NCBI GenBank assembly: GCA_022828595.1
Contig: JAKGHH010000005.1
Span: forward strand, 30,516,193 to 30,580,192
Source of the DNA: Nelumbo lutea
Taxonomy: Eukaryota; Streptophyta; Magnoliopsida; Proteales; Nelumbonaceae
DNA: 64,000 nucleotides
Reading direction: 5' to 3'
Shown: positions 1 through 11,261 of the stretch, piece by piece
Layout of the letters: each line of letters begins with the position of its first letter
Numbering within the stretch: position 1 is the stretch's first letter
The notes under the pieces: generated by a model
The model's input: only the letters and a program-made list of their open reading frames with translations
What the model was told of the DNA's origin: nothing
Database searches by the model: none
Program-made: the position numbers and the translations under genes

Positions 1-157
1 AGGGCCCCTCCTTGGCATGGATGACATGATCCTCCTCCCCCTTGAACTCACTACCTAACATAATTCAAAAGACGAAAAGAAAACAAAAAGGAAAGGAATG
101 AAGACTCACCAAGAAGAGGCTACTAACCGATCTCCTCGACCTCATGGTTCTCTACTA
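1..157. repeat. Direct repeat, copy 1, of a gypsy-associated block
   Basis: This block recurs with few changes at 2586-2740, starting in both places with AGGGCCCCTCCTTGGCATGG. The first copy touches the window edge, so it may extend further left. It runs straight into integrase-coding sequence on its right, while the second copy runs into unrelated LTR-like DNA. This is what nested or rearranged retroelement copies leave behind. Confidence 0.75.
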
Positions 158-162
158 TCAGT

Positions 163-1263
163 TACCTACTCTCCCCTACCTAAGGTGTTTCCCTGCAGCT
201 GAGGCTAACTACGTCCTCAAGGAGATACACGAGGGTATCTACGGAGACCATTCCAACGCTTAAACCTTAGCTCACAAGGCACTTCGGTAGGGGTACTTTT
301 GGCCCACCATGAAACAGGACACAACTCAGCTTGTTAGTAAGTGCACCGCTGTCAGAGACACTCGAATCTCCTCCACTAGCTAGCAAATCCCTTGACGCCC
401 ATCACTAGTTTATGGCCCTTTTCCCAATGTAGAATGGACATCCTCAGGCCCTTCACTACCATGACCGGGTAGAAGAAGTTCCTCCTCGTCACAGTAGACT
501 ATTTCACCAAGTGGGTGGAGGTCGAGCCCTTGGCACTCATCACCGTGCAAAATGCCAAAATTTTCTTATGGCAAAACATCATTTTTCATTTTGGTATTCC
601 TCAGGTCCCCATCACTGACAACAACCCCTAGTTCATCGATCAGAAATTTGAAGCATTCTGTACCAAGCTAAAGATAAACCATCGGACTATGGTTGTTCAT
701 TGACCACAAAGCAAAGGACAGACCGAAGTGCCCAACCGAACCCTACTTCACGGTTTGAAGACAAGACTTGACAAGGCCAAGGGAAGGTGGTTCAAAAAGC
801 TGTCGAGCATCCTCTGGGCATACAGGACTACACCACGAACAACTACCAAAGGGACACCGTTCAGTCGAGCATACGAGGTCGAAGCAATGATTCCCGTAGA
901 AATTAGCTCTCCTACTCTTCGGACCGAGCTCTATGATGACGAGTAGAATAGTGAAGATCTTCATGCAGAGATCGACCTAGTGGAAGAAACCTGCGACTGA
1001 GGATAACTCAGAATGGCAGTGCAACAACATCGTGGCCAAGTACTACGACTCTAAAGTTCGGAGAAGGGAGTTCAGGACTGGTGACCTCGTCCTTTGCAAA
1101 GTCATAGTACATGTGCCAAGATAAGAGAAGCTCTGACCAAAATGGGTGGGCCAATACAGAGTAATCAGGGTCCTCGGCCTGAGGACTTACAGGCTAGAAG
1201 ACCTCGACGGAAGGCCCATCCCAAGGAGCTAAAACAAAGGAAACCTAAGGATTCACTATCAAT
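163..1263 (+). pseudogene. Ty3/gypsy integrase remnant
   Basis: Conceptual translation in shifting + frames gives the order expected for a plant Ty3/gypsy integrase. It starts with an HHCC-region stretch (EIHEGIYGDHS, then GYFWPTMKQD). The catalytic core follows (VTVDYFTKWVEVEPL from about 490, then an ITDN-like motif near 610 and a SKGQTE-like stretch near 710). Next comes WAYRTTPRTTTKGTPF near 818-865, and last a C-terminal GTYRLEDLDG-like module near 1180-1215. Stops (for example the TAG at 470-472) and frame changes break the reading frame, so no functional enzyme is made. The longest clean piece is 728-946. The protein would have inserted element cDNA into host chromosomes. The family assignment is firm; the lineage (Tat/Athila-like) is inference. 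Confidence 0.85.
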
Positions 1264-2024
1264 AGCGATGTTAATAAATTGCTCTATTTTTTCGTCCAAC
1301 TAGCCAGCGCACACCGAACACACCGCCTAGTGCGTGTGCCAAGGAGTTTGCTTGCAAATAAAACCCCAAGAGGATTAGAAGAAGGCGAAAGGCATGCAAT
1401 GAACATTAGGGTATTAAGAATACTTGCCGTCTTGAAGTGGCAAAGTATCTTGTCACTAACCTAAGCAAGCCTCCACATAGCCTATGTTTCCACCTCTTCT
1501 GGGATGATGCTGGCCTTACTCATTTACAACACTGTCACCGGGTCCAAGATCAAACACTTCACTCTAGAGCTGGCCTCAAAAGTGTTGATCTCCTTGGCTT
1601 TGGGAGGTGGGTAACTCTCCTTGGGAGCTCGGATCTATGGAGTCTCAGTAGGGACCCTTGTTACTCATCCTCAAAGAGGTTAATGACCTCAATAGAAACT
1701 TGTCTGACCTACTTGTTGGACACGACCCGAGGAGCCTTACTGGGGGCTACCTTCCTCTTCTTCCTTTTCATGGCCTAGAAGAGCCCCGAAGTTGATATTG
1801 CCAACATGTCTTTTGCACGAGTGAATTGAAGTGCGCCAAACTATCAAAATGAAAAATTAATAGAAAAAGTACTTAAGTTTGTTATGATGACCTACCCGAA
1901 GGACTCAACCCGACTTGGATAAGCTTTTATTTAGTCAGAAATTCACCAACATTCAACCTCCTACTAACTAGGACCTGTACCCCTCAACCATACATTCTCA
2001 CTCAAAGTCTCCTCTCCAACATTC
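1264..2024. other. Non-coding retroelement-flanking DNA
   Basis: This stretch follows the integrase and is probably the 3' non-coding part of the gypsy element or a nested fragment. A 113-residue open frame at 1437-1778 resembles no family I recognise and has no supporting context, so I do not call it a gene. Confidence 0.4.
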
Positions 2025-2395
2025 CTAAGGCCCGTCCTCCACTTCGAGGTGAAGGCCACCCGCCAGCAGCTTCTAGGAGGAAGTATTTCCTCTTCCAGGC
2101 TGTCACCTTGGAAGAAAAGCCGCCTAACAACTTATAGCCAGAGTAGTAGGACAAGTAAAAACCATATTTTTTGTGGGTTTACTATTTAACTGGTAGAGGC
2201 CGACAAAGTTCTAGATGGTTAAGGGGAAGTTAACCTCATTAAAAAAGGAGATGGTATCAATCAGGGTCTTGATGGAGTTCGGGTGAAGCTGAGTCAATGA
2301 GATATCATAATAGCTTAAGACCTTGGGAGTGAAGGGGTGAAGGGGTGAAAGGTGAATATGAGTCTGGCCTTTAAAGCCTCCTCAAATACATAGAC
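2025..2395 (-). repeat. Duplicated gag-like block, copy A
   Basis: Nearly the same sequence recurs at 3673-4012. Read on the minus strand it gives fragments such as YDISLTQLHPNS, ISFFNEVNFPLTI and FVGLYQL. These resemble the N-terminal, gag-proximal region of plant Tat-type gypsy elements, often annotated as putative plant transposon protein. Both copies contain stops. The orientation is opposite to the integrase at 163-1263, so at least two different insertions are present. Confidence 0.55.
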
Positions 2396-2585
2396 CTCGT
2401 CCTTTTCATGTTCCTATGGGTATTGACCAAGAGGAAGTAGCCAAATTGGTTGGGTATCCTATACTGGGCTATGAGCTCGAGGATGTCCTAGACTGTTAAC
2501 TCTGTTGGACTGAACTCTAACCTGGTTTTGGGTGGATATCGAGAGGTTGAGGCCCCTTTATGCAAACCTCATCATTCTTGATCTT

Positions 2586-2740
2586 AGGGCCCCTCCTTGG
2601 CATGGATGACATGATCCTCCTCCCCCTTTAACTCACTACCGAACATAATTCAAAAGACGGAAAGAAAACAAAAAGAAAAGGAATGAAGACTCACCAAGAA
2701 GAGGCTACTAACTGACCTCCTTGACCTCGTGGTTCTCTAT
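2586..2740. repeat. Direct repeat, copy 2, of the block at 1-157
   Basis: This is the second copy of the opening block of the window, with scattered substitutions. Immediately to its right (2741-2880) lies LTR-like DNA with a CCTATTTATAAAC motif near 2787. The spacing of about 2.58 kb between the copies encloses the integrase remnant. Confidence 0.75.
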
Positions 2741-3361
2741 ATTCACTGAGACACTAAGACAAATGCAAATGGGACCCCTCAAGGGCCCCTATTTATAAAC
2801 AAGGAACCCAACTTAAGAAGCCTGAGATCGACATGATCCAACGACTCAAAGGGGCATGATAGTTCATATTCCGAGGAGAAATGAATTTAGCACATTTTTT
2901 ATGTCTACGGAACTTAATCTTTGTGTGGCATCCACGCATGCCCGGGACATGACTTGTTAGATGGCCCTAACTAGAAAAATGGGTTTAATCTTGAACCATA
3001 ACTCGATGTCAAGAATTAGGCCATAATCACGTTGAAATGGGCTATTCCCTTCGTCGTGCTTGGCACATTGGTCTTGGGAGTGGGTGAAATTAATGAGGGG
3101 TGATTTGGACAACCAATCACGATGGGACACCTAGCTAATCCGAACCATTTACTGACATCTCAGCACCACACGGGGACAAGTCAGCTTAAACCGACTAATC
3201 CGACCTACATCTTGACCTAAGAAAGAACAACTGGTCAACCCTCAGCTAAACGGAGCACATCACCTCAAGAGAACAAGATGATGACTTCAAGCGATGGCTT
3301 GATATCCCCAACATGGGTAACTAATGACTTGAGTATCCAACCGACCTTTGGGGTATCGACT
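2741..3361. other. LTR-like non-coding stretch
   Basis: No coding frame was seen. The composition and short motifs (TATTTATAAAC near 2787, several GACATGA and CGACC words) resemble the LTR/UTR DNA on either side. It is probably part of a degraded gypsy LTR, and its boundaries cannot be fixed. Confidence 0.35.
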
Positions 3362-3672
3362 TACGTGGCGAGCTGTCCTTATCTGGTTAGCATACCTATC
3401 GGTTCCAAAACCAACAGTGACATGTCACCCACTTGGAAATGATGACCCCAGTCCTCACACGCTTTGGAGAAACTAGATGATGATTGTCGCTGACACTGGT
3501 GCAATGCTGAATATCTTGGACATGGCTCTTGAACCTCGAAGCCTATATAAAGATTCCTCCATTCCTTCACAAGGTGCTCGTGATTAAGTGCAAACAGAGA
3601 TTACTTTCTTGCTCTCAAATTCTCTACCTTCTTGCAATAAGCTCAACTAACTTAAGCATCAATGTACCCATC
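3362..3672. repeat. Gypsy LTR-like block B, copy 1, with TATA box
   Basis: This block matches 4018-4346 closely over its whole length. It contains a promoter-like TATATAAAG at 3544-3552, followed by a pyrimidine-rich leader, which is typical of the U3/R part of an LTR. It joins directly to gag-like copy A' on its right. Confidence 0.6.
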
Positions 3673-4012
3673 CTAGGTCCGTCCTCCACTTCGAGGTGAA
3701 GGCCACCTGCTGGCAGCTTCTAGGAAGAAGTATTTCCTCTTCTAGGTCGGCACCTTAGAAGGAAAGCCGCCTAACAGCTTACAGCCAGTGCAGTAGGACA
3801 AGTAAAAACTATATTTTTTGTCGGTTTACTATTTAACTGGTAGAGGCCGACAAAGTTCTAGATGGTTAAGGGGAAGTTAACCTCATTAAAAAAGGAGATG
3901 GTACCAATCAGGGTCTTGATGGAGTTTGGGTGAAGTAGAGCCAACGAGATATCGTAATATTTTAAGACCTTGGGAATGAATGGGTGAAGGGTGAATATGA
4001 GTCTGGCCTTTC
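3673..4012 (-). repeat. Duplicated gag-like block, copy A'
   Basis: This is the second copy of the 2025-2395 block and is placed between the two LTR-like B copies. The order along the sequence is therefore A, B, A', B'. Minus-strand translation gives the same NEVNFPLTI-type fragments, again with stops. Confidence 0.55.
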
Positions 4013-4017
4013 GGTTC

Positions 4018-4346
4018 CAAAACCATACGTGGCGATTTATCCTTATCTGGTTAGCATACTTGTCGGTTCCAAAACCAACAATGACATGTCACCCACTTAG
4101 AAAGGATGACCCTGGTCCTCGCATGCTTTGGAGAAACTAGATGACGGTTGGCACCTACGCTGATGCAATGCCGGACATCTTGGATATGGCTCTTGGACTC
4201 CGAAGCCTATATAAAGATTCCTCCATTCCTTCACAAGGTGCTCGCGATTAAGTGCAAACAGAGATTACTTTCTTGCTCTCAAATTCTCTACCTTCTTGCA
4301 ATCAACTCAACTAACTTAAGCATCAAAGTACCCAGCCTAGGTCCAA
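4018..4346. repeat. Gypsy LTR-like block B', copy 2, with TATA box
   Basis: This is the second copy of block B, with TATATAAAG at 4208-4216. The open frame 4148-4414 lies inside this LTR-like DNA and is not a gene. After about 4440 the sequence changes abruptly to AT-rich intergenic DNA. Confidence 0.6.
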
Positions 4347-4446
4347 ACACCTGTGTACTTCGACTTTGTCAGTTTTGCAAATTGGTTTGCCAACCTCAAC
4401 ATCACTTTGTTTGAGCTATCATCCAACAAGAACGTGGGTGATTTGA

Positions 4447-4939
4447 GCACCATCAATATGTACCTTAGAAATGTTAACAAATTTGATATACTTTAAGTTA
4501 AGATAATATTTTTATAAATTATTAATCAATATTTTAATTTTCACTTAAAAATTTATTAGTTAATTTTTGTTAACGTTAAAAAATTAAAATAGTAAAATAA
4601 AAATAGTTGATAAAATAATTAACATATAATAGGTAGATATGTTTAGTTCTTGGACTCTTGATTAATGCACTGTATATAAAATTTTTTTATGTCTATGCAT
4701 CTTGATATATTAATTGTAATATATGTCTTCATATATATCATTAAAATTTATATTTTCTATGTATTTATATACTATTTGTGGTTACTTTGATCTTAAATTT
4801 AGTGTTATTAATGTATTTATGAAATTCATATGTATTTATCTAGCATATCCATGTGTTTCCATATATTTTCGTATGTATCCATGCATTTCCAAAGAGTATC
4901 CATATCCAAATTGTTTGATGCGATGCCCGATATCAATAC
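4447..4939. other. AT-rich intergenic DNA
   Basis: No gene, RNA or delimited transposon was recognised. Short ATG-TATCCATG-like words repeat around 4800-4900, consistent with low-complexity DNA. Confidence 0.5.
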
Positions 4940-5372
4940 TTTAATCCTTGCATTTTGGTTTAGTGTTTATGCTAGGTGTTTTGGTTTGGCTATTTGTAAA
5001 TCAACCAAAAAAGACCCAACTCGACCATCGATACATATTAATATTTTATATTTGAAATTCATATTTTTAATACTCGAAAGTGGGAAATCTTTCATATTTC
5101 CTAGTTTAAAATATTTCATATTTATAAATTTTATTTTATTTTTTAACTGAGGTTTTTTAAAAATACCATTACAATTCTTTAAATTTAAATTTGAATATTT
5201 TGAACCAAATGATCAAACTGAAAACCAACCCAAACCAATACAATTTGAGTTGCCTGATTTCACCATTGGTTAGTTGGTTTCAGGTGACCAACTTCCCAAT
5301 CCAACCAAGTCGGTTTGGTTGGCCAAACAGCTTGGAGCGAAACCTAACCAACCCATGAACACCCCTAGTTGT
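4940..5372. repeat. Dispersed repeat, copy 1 (hAT-MITE-like right end)
   Basis: A related sequence is present at about 14590-14980 inside intron 1 of the TNL gene. Both carry the same series of words (CGATACATATTA, GTGGGAAATC or GTGGAAAATT, TTTAAATTTAAAT, CCAATCCAACCAA). This copy ends with CATGAACACCCCTAG, i.e. CTAGGGGTGTTCATG on the other strand, which resembles the ends of the hAT MITEs elsewhere in the window. Confidence 0.5.
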
Positions 5373-6190
5373 TGCAATTTAGAAAGAATGGGGATAAGTA
5401 TTGGATGTATGATTGTCACATGAAAAGCAATTACGAATCCATCAAATTTTACTATTAGGGAGTTTTGTATCAAAAACTAGTGAAAATGAGCAACTTCCAT
5501 CTTCAAATAAGCATTCCAATGAGAAAGCTATCTAATAGGTAATAGGATCCTGTTCAACATGCAAGATATGACTTCAAATCCAAAAATCTTACACCTAAAT
5601 GTTGTTTTTGCTTGGGCTGATGGCCTTATCTAAGAGGGCGTGAATTTGGATTCTTACACTTTTGAAAATCTAGCTCAAGACCCTTTCCCCCAAACTGAAT
5701 TTATAAATAATACGTAGTGGAAGATTGAAAGCTTAGTTAGGTTCAATAGTTAATCAAGTATATACTTTTTGATTAAACAAATTGTTGAACAAGATAACTT
5801 GCAACTACAAAATAAATAGATAAATATAATAGCAGGAGTTGTAGGGGTTAGCAATCAATAGTTAAGCACAATAGTAATAAGATTGCTAACAGATAGATAG
5901 CAATTGATAAATAAAATGAATAATATAGAACTGCAACTTGTTATTAGGTCAGTGGAACTATAATTAATAAGATAATAATACCAATGAAAACGAACAATTA
6001 TAGAAAAGTAAGGAGTAGTTGAATATAAATAATCACAAAGTAAATGTTAATTGCATCTAGTGGCGTGTGCCTTAGTAGTTTGAGAGAGAGGATCAACCAC
6101 AAGCAAGTATCAAAGAATAGGATCTGCTATATAGAGATAGATAAGATATGAACTAGCTACCAAACTCACAAAACTAACTGTTGAAATGTA
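5373..6190. other. Intergenic DNA without recognised genes
   Basis: Single-copy-looking AT-rich sequence. An open frame on the minus strand at 5270-5473 overlaps the dispersed repeat and is not convincing. Nothing else was supported. Confidence 0.45.
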
Positions 6191-6359
6191 AACATTGTTG
6201 GAAATGTAAATGAACAATAAATGTAAATTTTAGTTAGTAAGTTAGTTTAGTTGATAATGTTAGTAGAGTTAGTAGCTCTTATAGCTGTACTAATAAAACT
6301 TGCATCTTGCAGATAAATAATAAGAAACAAAATGAAGAAAAGAATATGCAAGTTAATGC

Positions 6360-6493
6360 ATATTCGAGCTAGAAACTTAAGTCTATATATCACGCTCGAG
6401 CTAAGCTCGAAGCTGATTTAAATCGAGCCGAGCTGAGCTTTTCATGAACTTAGCTTGAATAGCTCATGAGAAACTCGACTCGTGGCCACCCTA
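6360..6493. repeat. Truncated hAT-type MITE remnant
   Basis: This stretch is rich in CTCGAGC and AGCTCG words and ends GACTCGTGGCCACCCTAA. The complement of that end (TTAGGGTGGCCACGAGTCG) matches the left end of the intact MITE at 42714-43170 (TAGGGGTGGCCACGAGCCG). The left end and target duplication were not found, so it is a partial copy. Confidence 0.5.
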
Positions 6494-7040
6494 ATACCAA
6501 GTATTCAAGTTAATGCAGTTATATAAGTTAACAAGTAAAACAAACTACAAAACTTGAAAGAAAAAGAAACAAAATAGAGGTACATATACATTTTTATAGA
6601 AGCTTGACCAACCCTACCCATATCCTCTACCTCAGACCACCACTGAGAATTTCTGCTAACCGATTGGACTTCATGGCACCAGCTAAGTCTTTACAACTAG
6701 TAAGACTTTATGGGTGCGTATGGTACATGTACCGGTTGAATTTATACTAGATGCCAAGAAGGCCTAAACTAGAAGGGCTTATGGGTGTAAAGAGATAAAC
6801 TTGTATAATACTAAAATATCACTATAAAATAACCACAGTAGTAGGATTACAAGTTCCACGGTCATTTGGTTAGTAATATTGGTCTAAGGAGGACTGACTC
6901 TCACTCTAGAGGCTAGTTGCGGATATTCTTCATACTTAAACCTAAATCACAAATACTTTTTGTGGGATGTAATACAAAGAAAATAAAGTGAATTGCAATA
7001 TAGAGAGCAAATAACTAAAAAAAACTATTTATATGAACAT
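6494..7040. other. Intergenic DNA without recognised genes
   Basis: No coding frame, RNA gene or element boundary could be supported. Confidence 0.45.
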
Positions 7041-7059
7041 ATCTTGTATCACTTGAAAT

Positions 7060-7470
7060 GACACGTAGTATGAACCTACGGGCATGGGAATCAAAGAAAA
7101 TGTATTCCCTACACAATAGCTTGACATGTGTCCTCATCAGAGCAACCTAGAGACTAGAGCCCTTAACCACCCAAAGAATGAATACTCTGTAATTCTTGAT
7201 CCTCGCTGCCCATGCCTAAAGAGAGCCCTTAACCAAATAGGGAATATTCTAGAATTCATGCCTAAGTACAAAGAGAGCCCTCCCTTCGCCTATAAATAGA
7301 AGGGTTTATGATGTATGTGAAAAGGGATTACTTGTCATTTAGATCATACCCTAGGCATTCAATATTTCTTGTCTCTCAACTCTAATTGTTCTATTAATCT
7401 GAGTAATTGAGCATCCTCACGCTAGCATCATTCTGTTCTTTCTTTCTGAAAAGTTCCGTTCTTATCTTCC
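7060..7470 (+). repeat. LTR-like remnant with TATA box
   Basis: CCTATAAATAGAAGGG (TATAAATA at 7291-7298) is followed by a pyrimidine-rich leader (GTCTCTCAACTCTAATTG). Upstream there are two related AGAGAGCCCTTAACCA copies and a third partial one (7140-7280). The pattern is like the U3/R part of a retroelement LTR. No internal region or partner LTR was found, so it may be a solo or truncated LTR. Confidence 0.4.
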
Positions 7471-8489
7471 TAAACCAGTCTTTTCTTTGATGCCATTATT
7501 CTTCCCAATATCCTACACTCTACCCTAGAATTTGGACCATCTTTACATTGCCATACCTATACTGGGTGCCTGCAATATCTTGTAGTTGGACTTAACACAA
7601 GTGTCAATAAGACTTTAAATAGTATTCAGCAATCTAAATACCAGACTACTCAAATACCTTTCACTATTACAATACAAGAGTAGGTTTACATACAAGAATA
7701 GCCTCTTACTATGTAGCTATAAACAAATTACAACTCAAATTGAACAATTGCTAAAGTATTTACAGATGCTTAAAGGAGGGTCCCAATAGATGGGTGAGAA
7801 ACGAGCTCAAAGCTTAACAAAGCTCACATCTAATATTGATGAAGCTCAAGGTTCTCTTCCAAGAAGGCTTTAGCTCTAGCTTGCTTTCTCTAAAAAACAT
7901 CTACATAGAATATGTACAAGAAATGCATAAGTTATTTTTCATAAGCTTGATTTAAAATTTGCTCTTGCTTTATAGAGGTTTTAAGAGTAAGTGACTATTT
8001 TCTAACCATTTGAAAGATTTTACTTTTTTATGAAATGATTCAAATTTCTTTCAACTTGTGAGAAGTCTTCAAATTTAATAGCGATCGTTGGAGCCTTGAA
8101 ACAATTAAGTTTCTTCATGGTAAATGATTGCACTATTCTGATAGTTGATTGCAACATGAAGGGAAGAATCTTTTTCTCCCTTAGTCGATTGGTTCCTCTT
8201 TATCAATCGACTAGTAAGGTTGTGAACTTAATCAACCTAAGTAGTCAATACATGTTTATTGAGTAGTGGAAACATCATTTTAGACTCTACATTTTGCATA
8301 CATTGGCTATAAAATTTAGTCGACACATGAATCTAGATAGTCGATTATTTTTTATAGTTAGGTCTAATTTGCCTGATAAATAACCCAAACACTTAGAAAC
8401 TATGGCACATTTTGCATAGAGGTTTGGAAACATTTCTATTGGCTTTCATTAAGTATTTTCTTGACTTTTATGATATGATTAAGGTCAAG
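7471..8489. other. Intergenic DNA without recognised genes
   Basis: Mostly AT-rich, with no supported coding or RNA features. Confidence 0.4.
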
Positions 8490-8499
8490 AAAGCCATGT

Positions 8500-9145
8500 T
8501 TAGTCTTATTAGCTAGGCATCTATCAGGTGCATCATACAACTGATTTAGATCAAGATTCTGAAAAGATAAAAATAAATAAATATAAATTGATGTAGACTT
8601 TTAGATTCCTTATTGAGTTGTAGTAGCATATCAAACCTCAACAACTCCAAAGCCTTTAAGTTCATGAACAGTCTTGATGCTTGATTGTCTTGGATTATGA
8701 TTTTTAAGGATGACTTAAATTCAGTCTTATTGAATTCTAGTAGGCAATCGAACTTCAATAGGATTATGGTTTCTAAGGATAACGAAGTTCAGCCTTATTG
8801 AGCATCTATAAGGTGTATCATACAACTGATTTACATCAAGATTCTAAAATTGTACACAAAAACAAATAAATACAACTTAATGTAGACTTTTTGACTCCTT
8901 GTTGAGTTGTAGAAGCAGGTCAAACATCAACAGTTCCAAAGCCTTTAAATTCATGAACAACCCTAAGTCTTGATTTTCTTGGATCTTCTTTATCTAGAGA
9001 GGATGATGACAGTGTAGTTTCACATAGAAGATGTCAAACTTCAATAGCTCCAAAGCCTTTAAATTCATGAACAACCCTAATGCTTGATTTTCTTGGATCT
9101 TCTTTATCTAGAGAGGATAATGATAGTGTAGTTTTACATTGAAGC
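8500..9145. repeat. Tandemly duplicated block, about 288-bp and 120-bp units
   Basis: A segment containing AACTGATTTAGATCAAGATT (near 8540) recurs about 288 bp on (near 8826). Inside the second unit, a segment ending in TTCTTTATCTAGAGAGGA is repeated again after about 120 bp (8945-9000 and 9066-9118). All copies share the phrase CAAAGCCTTTAA-TTCATGAAC. No protein is evident; the minus-strand frame 8546-8758 lies in this repeat. Confidence 0.7.
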
Positions 9146-9609
9146 ACATGCAGCCACTCAGCAGAGCTTCCACTTGATTATATGTAGCAATCTAGCTTTT
9201 ATCCTAATAAAGCACAATAGAACTTATTAAAGATGCTACACACTCAGACACACCATTTATACAAATGTTTAGTTTTTGCTTCACTCACCTCTTGCTCGTT
9301 AAATAGATTTGTGGTTGTTATTATGTTATTGGCCTAATGCATTGCAATCATATTAAGGCTTTTGGCATATTGATCGAGCAAGTAATGGTGGAAAAAAATA
9401 ATGTGATTCATGTGGAGACAATAAGAAAATTATTGATCTCATTTATATCTCCTTTGGAAGAGAAAGGCATATTGTGGTGCAAATAGAGGTAGTGGCATTG
9501 GAGGAGAAGGCACCAAAATAAATGGATTTGTGTGGTAGTGAAGAGTTTAGGTCTATGGTTTGCAAAACCTTGCTAACATGCTATTAATTGGGAACTAAAG
9601 CTCGTTGTC
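9146..9609. other. Intergenic DNA without recognised genes
   Basis: No supported coding frame. The part from 9350 to 9530 has a faint coding-like composition, but I could not assign it to a family. Confidence 0.35.
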
Positions 9610-9617
9610 AAAACAAG

Positions 9618-9895
9618 TAGGAATAGCAATGGGGTGGGGTGGGGATGGGTTTTATATGCCTCGTCCTCGACTTTAAACTCAAATACCCCACCCTGTCCTC
9701 ACCCTTGAATCCACTGGGGCTAAAATCCTAACCCATTTTCCATCCTTGTGGGGAATGGAGATCCTCGAATTTGCCCTGCCCTGTCCCTGGTCCCTAGGGT
9801 TTTGGGTTTCCCTGTAACCTGCCCTGAATCCTGATTAATGGTAAAAAAATCTGCAGACTGGGGCAGGGCAAGGACAGGTCAAATTTCCATATCTA
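9618..9895. mobile_element. hAT-type MITE with 8-bp target duplication
   Basis: This 278-bp element begins TAGGAATAGCAATGGGG and its other end reads TAGATATGGAAATTTG on the complement. The flanks are AAAACAAG (9610-9617) and AGAACAAG (9896-9903), a target-site duplication with one mismatch and the 8-bp length usual for hAT elements. It contains no coding sequence and would need a transposase in trans. Confidence 0.7.
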
Positions 9896-9955
9896 AGAAC
9901 AAGGTTTGAAGTATTGATATAGTTTGATACATCAGACAAGGCATATTGGACTATA

Positions 9956-10065
9956 AGGCTGTGCTTGATTTGAAGCAAAAGGTAAAAAAGGAAGGGAAAA
10001 GTAGGAACACCTATACAAACGTTATATGTGCTTCCCTACCTTTTCCTTCAAACCAAAACAACATC
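9956..10065. mobile_element. Short inverted-repeat (Tourist-like) element, candidate
   Basis: The left end is GGCTGTGCTTGATTTGAAG. The right end, read on the complement, is GTTGTTTTGGTTTGAAGG. Inside these lie paired arms AAGGAAGGGAAAAGTAGGAA and CTTCCCTACCTTTTCCTTC. The left flank is TAA, but no clean TAA was seen on the right, so the family call is tentative. Confidence 0.4.
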
Positions 10066-10238
10066 ACATGCATTTATTTATTTATTTAGCTTTTAGGTTT
10101 AGGGGATCTATATAAGTCCTAACTACCCTTTGAAAGAGGGTAAGAAAGAAGTCTTACCCTGAAACTCCCTGTATTTCATGTATTGGTGGCTCATTGATAT
10201 GATACGTATGAGCTGATACATGTGAATGCGTTTTAAAA

Positions 10239-10800
10239 TTTTGATCCATTAGAAATGTCTCCCATGATTCCATGAATGACAACATAAAAGTATGGGTAAT
10301 GGGAGTTCAAATCAACCTCCCACAAGGTTGCCCCCCATAACATCTCAAAGCATATCCCCAGTGTATTGGGAACATCTCCCGATAAAATGATGATATCATC
10401 ATTTCTGATATTATTTTTGGTTACATAGCCCATTGCAGGAAGTTCAAATCAGCCCCTACCAAATTGCCCCCACAATGTCTCACAACACATTCCCGCTGTG
10501 TATTGTCAATATCTCCTGATGATATCATCATTTTTGGTATCATCATCTGGAGATGTTCCCAATACACAGCAGGGATGCGTTGTGAGGTTCTGATTTGATC
10601 TCCATTGCAGGCGTGGATTAGTATTTGTACGGAGTTTTGTGGAGACAAAATCCAAATTATACATTTCATTTGATTGTGACGAGATCTGTTCCTCACAAAT
10701 GGGCACTTCAGAGACACATACATCATGCATTGATAACATCTCTCATGAATAATATCTAATAAATACGGAAGATGTTCCCAATGCACTGCCTGCGAGGTGC
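10239..10800. repeat. Fold-back repeat cluster (two direct, one inverted, one partial copy)
   Basis: A roughly 100-bp unit (GTTCAAATCA ... CCCAATACAC ... GATGATATCATCATT) occurs at 10308-10412, again at 10439-10533, and inverted at 10535-10610. A partial inverted copy lies near 10770-10798. The second and inverted copies form a near-perfect hairpin, 10479-10586, with arms of about 54 bp around the palindrome GATGATATCATC. Minus-strand open frames here (10233-10433, 10421-10786, 10506-10739) are by-products of the repeat and not genes. Confidence 0.8.
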
Positions 10801-11095
10801 CCGGTGTAAAGAGTAGATTCAGTCTCCATTTGGTTTGATGGAAAAGTATCAGAAAGGTAAATTATTCCTATGAGAGATGTGTGGCTGCAATTAATCCGAT
10901 ACGATTATTCCTATCACTTTGTGAGATGAGAGATGTTCCAAATGAAGGTGGGGATGTACTATAGGACACTGTGGGGCGCAGATGCGCACTCGTTTTATAG
11001 CGGAATAAACAAGTAAAATAGTTGGGATGTTGTGTTGCCTAAAAGCAGCGTGTCGACCGAAAGTTGAGGGAAGAAAATAGGGATTATAATAAATA
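10801..11095. other. Spacer between fold-back cluster and Pack-MULE
   Basis: Short intergenic stretch with further GAGATGTTCC-like words related to the fold-back cluster. No gene was recognised. Confidence 0.4.
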
Positions 11096-11260
11096 AGGGC
11101 AATTTTAGGGCCTTAATATCAATAAAAGCAGTATTTTTAAAAAATTTCAAAAAAAGTTAACTTTTTTAAAATAATATCAATTAACATAGAATTACTGTTC
11201 ATATTCTCCCTCTTCAATCTATTCACCAGTGCTGCCGCCCGCCGCTGTTCGCCGCGGCGT
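11096..11260. repeat. Left terminal inverted repeat of the Pack-MULE
   Basis: This arm pairs with 12512-12679. It has an AT-rich outer half (AATATCAATAAAA, TATCAATTAACAT) and a GC-rich inner end (GCTGCCGCCCGCCGCTGTTC). Matches run through the whole length with scattered substitutions and small indels. Confidence 0.85.
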
Positions 11261-11261
11261 C

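Noticed and set aside
1437..1778. 113-codon open frame in the gypsy-flanking region
   Set aside because: No recognisable motif, biased composition and retroelement surroundings. Length alone is expected by chance.
6180..6330. Possible copia solo LTR beginning TGTTGGAAATGTAAATG
   Set aside because: Only the start resembles an LTR; no end, duplication or partner was found.
10421..10786. 121-codon minus-strand frame
   Set aside because: It lies wholly within the fold-back repeat cluster, and its sequence is repeated and inverted within itself.
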